The notes below the pieces were generated by a model. That model made no database searches. It was not told the DNA's origin and saw only the letters and a list, made by a program, of their open reading frames with translations. Made by a program: the position numbers and the translations under genes. 6,867 nt of DNA from Bacteroidales bacterium (lineage in GTDB: Bacteria > Bacteroidota > Bacteroidia > Bacteroidales > UBA7960). This document shows, one piece after another, positions 6,763 to 6,867 of this stretch (positions within the stretch are counted from its first letter, which is position 1; every line of letters begins with the position of its first letter). The DNA is taken from positions 1 to 6,867 of the forward strand of contig SKTA01000188.1 of the NCBI GenBank assembly GCA_007122745.1, written 5' to 3'.

Positions 6763-6867
6763 ATGTGTTGCCAAAGAAAAAGTACATCCAAAAAAGGTGG
6801 CATAAAAAAACAGCTAAAGGTGATTGTTCAGGGTGCTGAAACGCACAAAACAGGAAAATATGCCACA
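6763..6867 (+). CDS. Possible small lysine-rich protein, 3' end cut off by the window
   Basis: An ATG at 6763 opens 35 codons with no stop before the window ends. The translation begins MCCQRKSTSKKGG and continues with KKQLKVIVQGAETHKTG: a basic, polar N-terminus with no signal peptide and no domain I recognise. The frame is open upstream to a TAG at 6688, but that part is repeat DNA. No promoter box is evident, since the CTTAAT array directly precedes the start. An opposite-strand frame is also open here but reads as an unlikely aromatic string. This is a tentative call that depends on the sequence to the right. Confidence 0.4.
   Translation, partial: MCCQRKSTSKKGGIKKQLKVIVQGAETHKTGKYAT

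Overview
The window looks like a chromosomal stretch from a member of the Bacteroidota, probably an environmental Bacteroidales-type organism. Evidence: starts without Shine-Dalgarno sequences, near-consensus Bacteroidota -7 boxes (TAnnTTTG) before two genes, AT-rich spacers between moderately GC-balanced genes, and noncoding spacers full of short tandem and inverted repeats. The assignment to phylum is an inference from these traits; no rRNA or marker gene is present.

Layout. Positions 1-112 are a 7-bp tandem array (GGGTTGA) that probably continues beyond the window. About 230 bp of AT-rich leader follows. Two rightward genes come next: an exported PDZ plus alpha/beta-hydrolase protein (347-1819) and an Nramp-family membrane transporter (1927-3150) with its own likely promoter. 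A 78-bp AT-rich convergent spacer separates them from two leftward genes: a lipoprotein of the cyclase / kynurenine-formamidase-like family (6329 down to 5535) and, 80 bp downstream of it, a 741-residue protein joining a STAS domain, an unassigned middle region and an aminoglycoside-phosphotransferase-like kinase (5454 down to 3229). From 6330 to about 6762 there is no credible gene. That stretch holds a likely promoter for the leftward pair, a REP-like palindrome, a T-rich 14-bp direct duplication, a cluster of inverted CGCAAAG motifs and a CTTAAT hexamer array. A possible small lysine-rich reading frame starts at 6763 and runs off the end.

How the genes relate. No known pathway ties the four genes together. 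The leftward pair could be one transcript (same strand, no clear promoter in the 80-bp gap). The two rightward genes are probably transcribed separately. The most unusual products are the STAS-kinase fusion, and the Nramp homologue that has lost the canonical DPGN and MPH metal-site motifs. Nothing here is a mobile element with a transposase, a CRISPR array, a tRNA or an rRNA.
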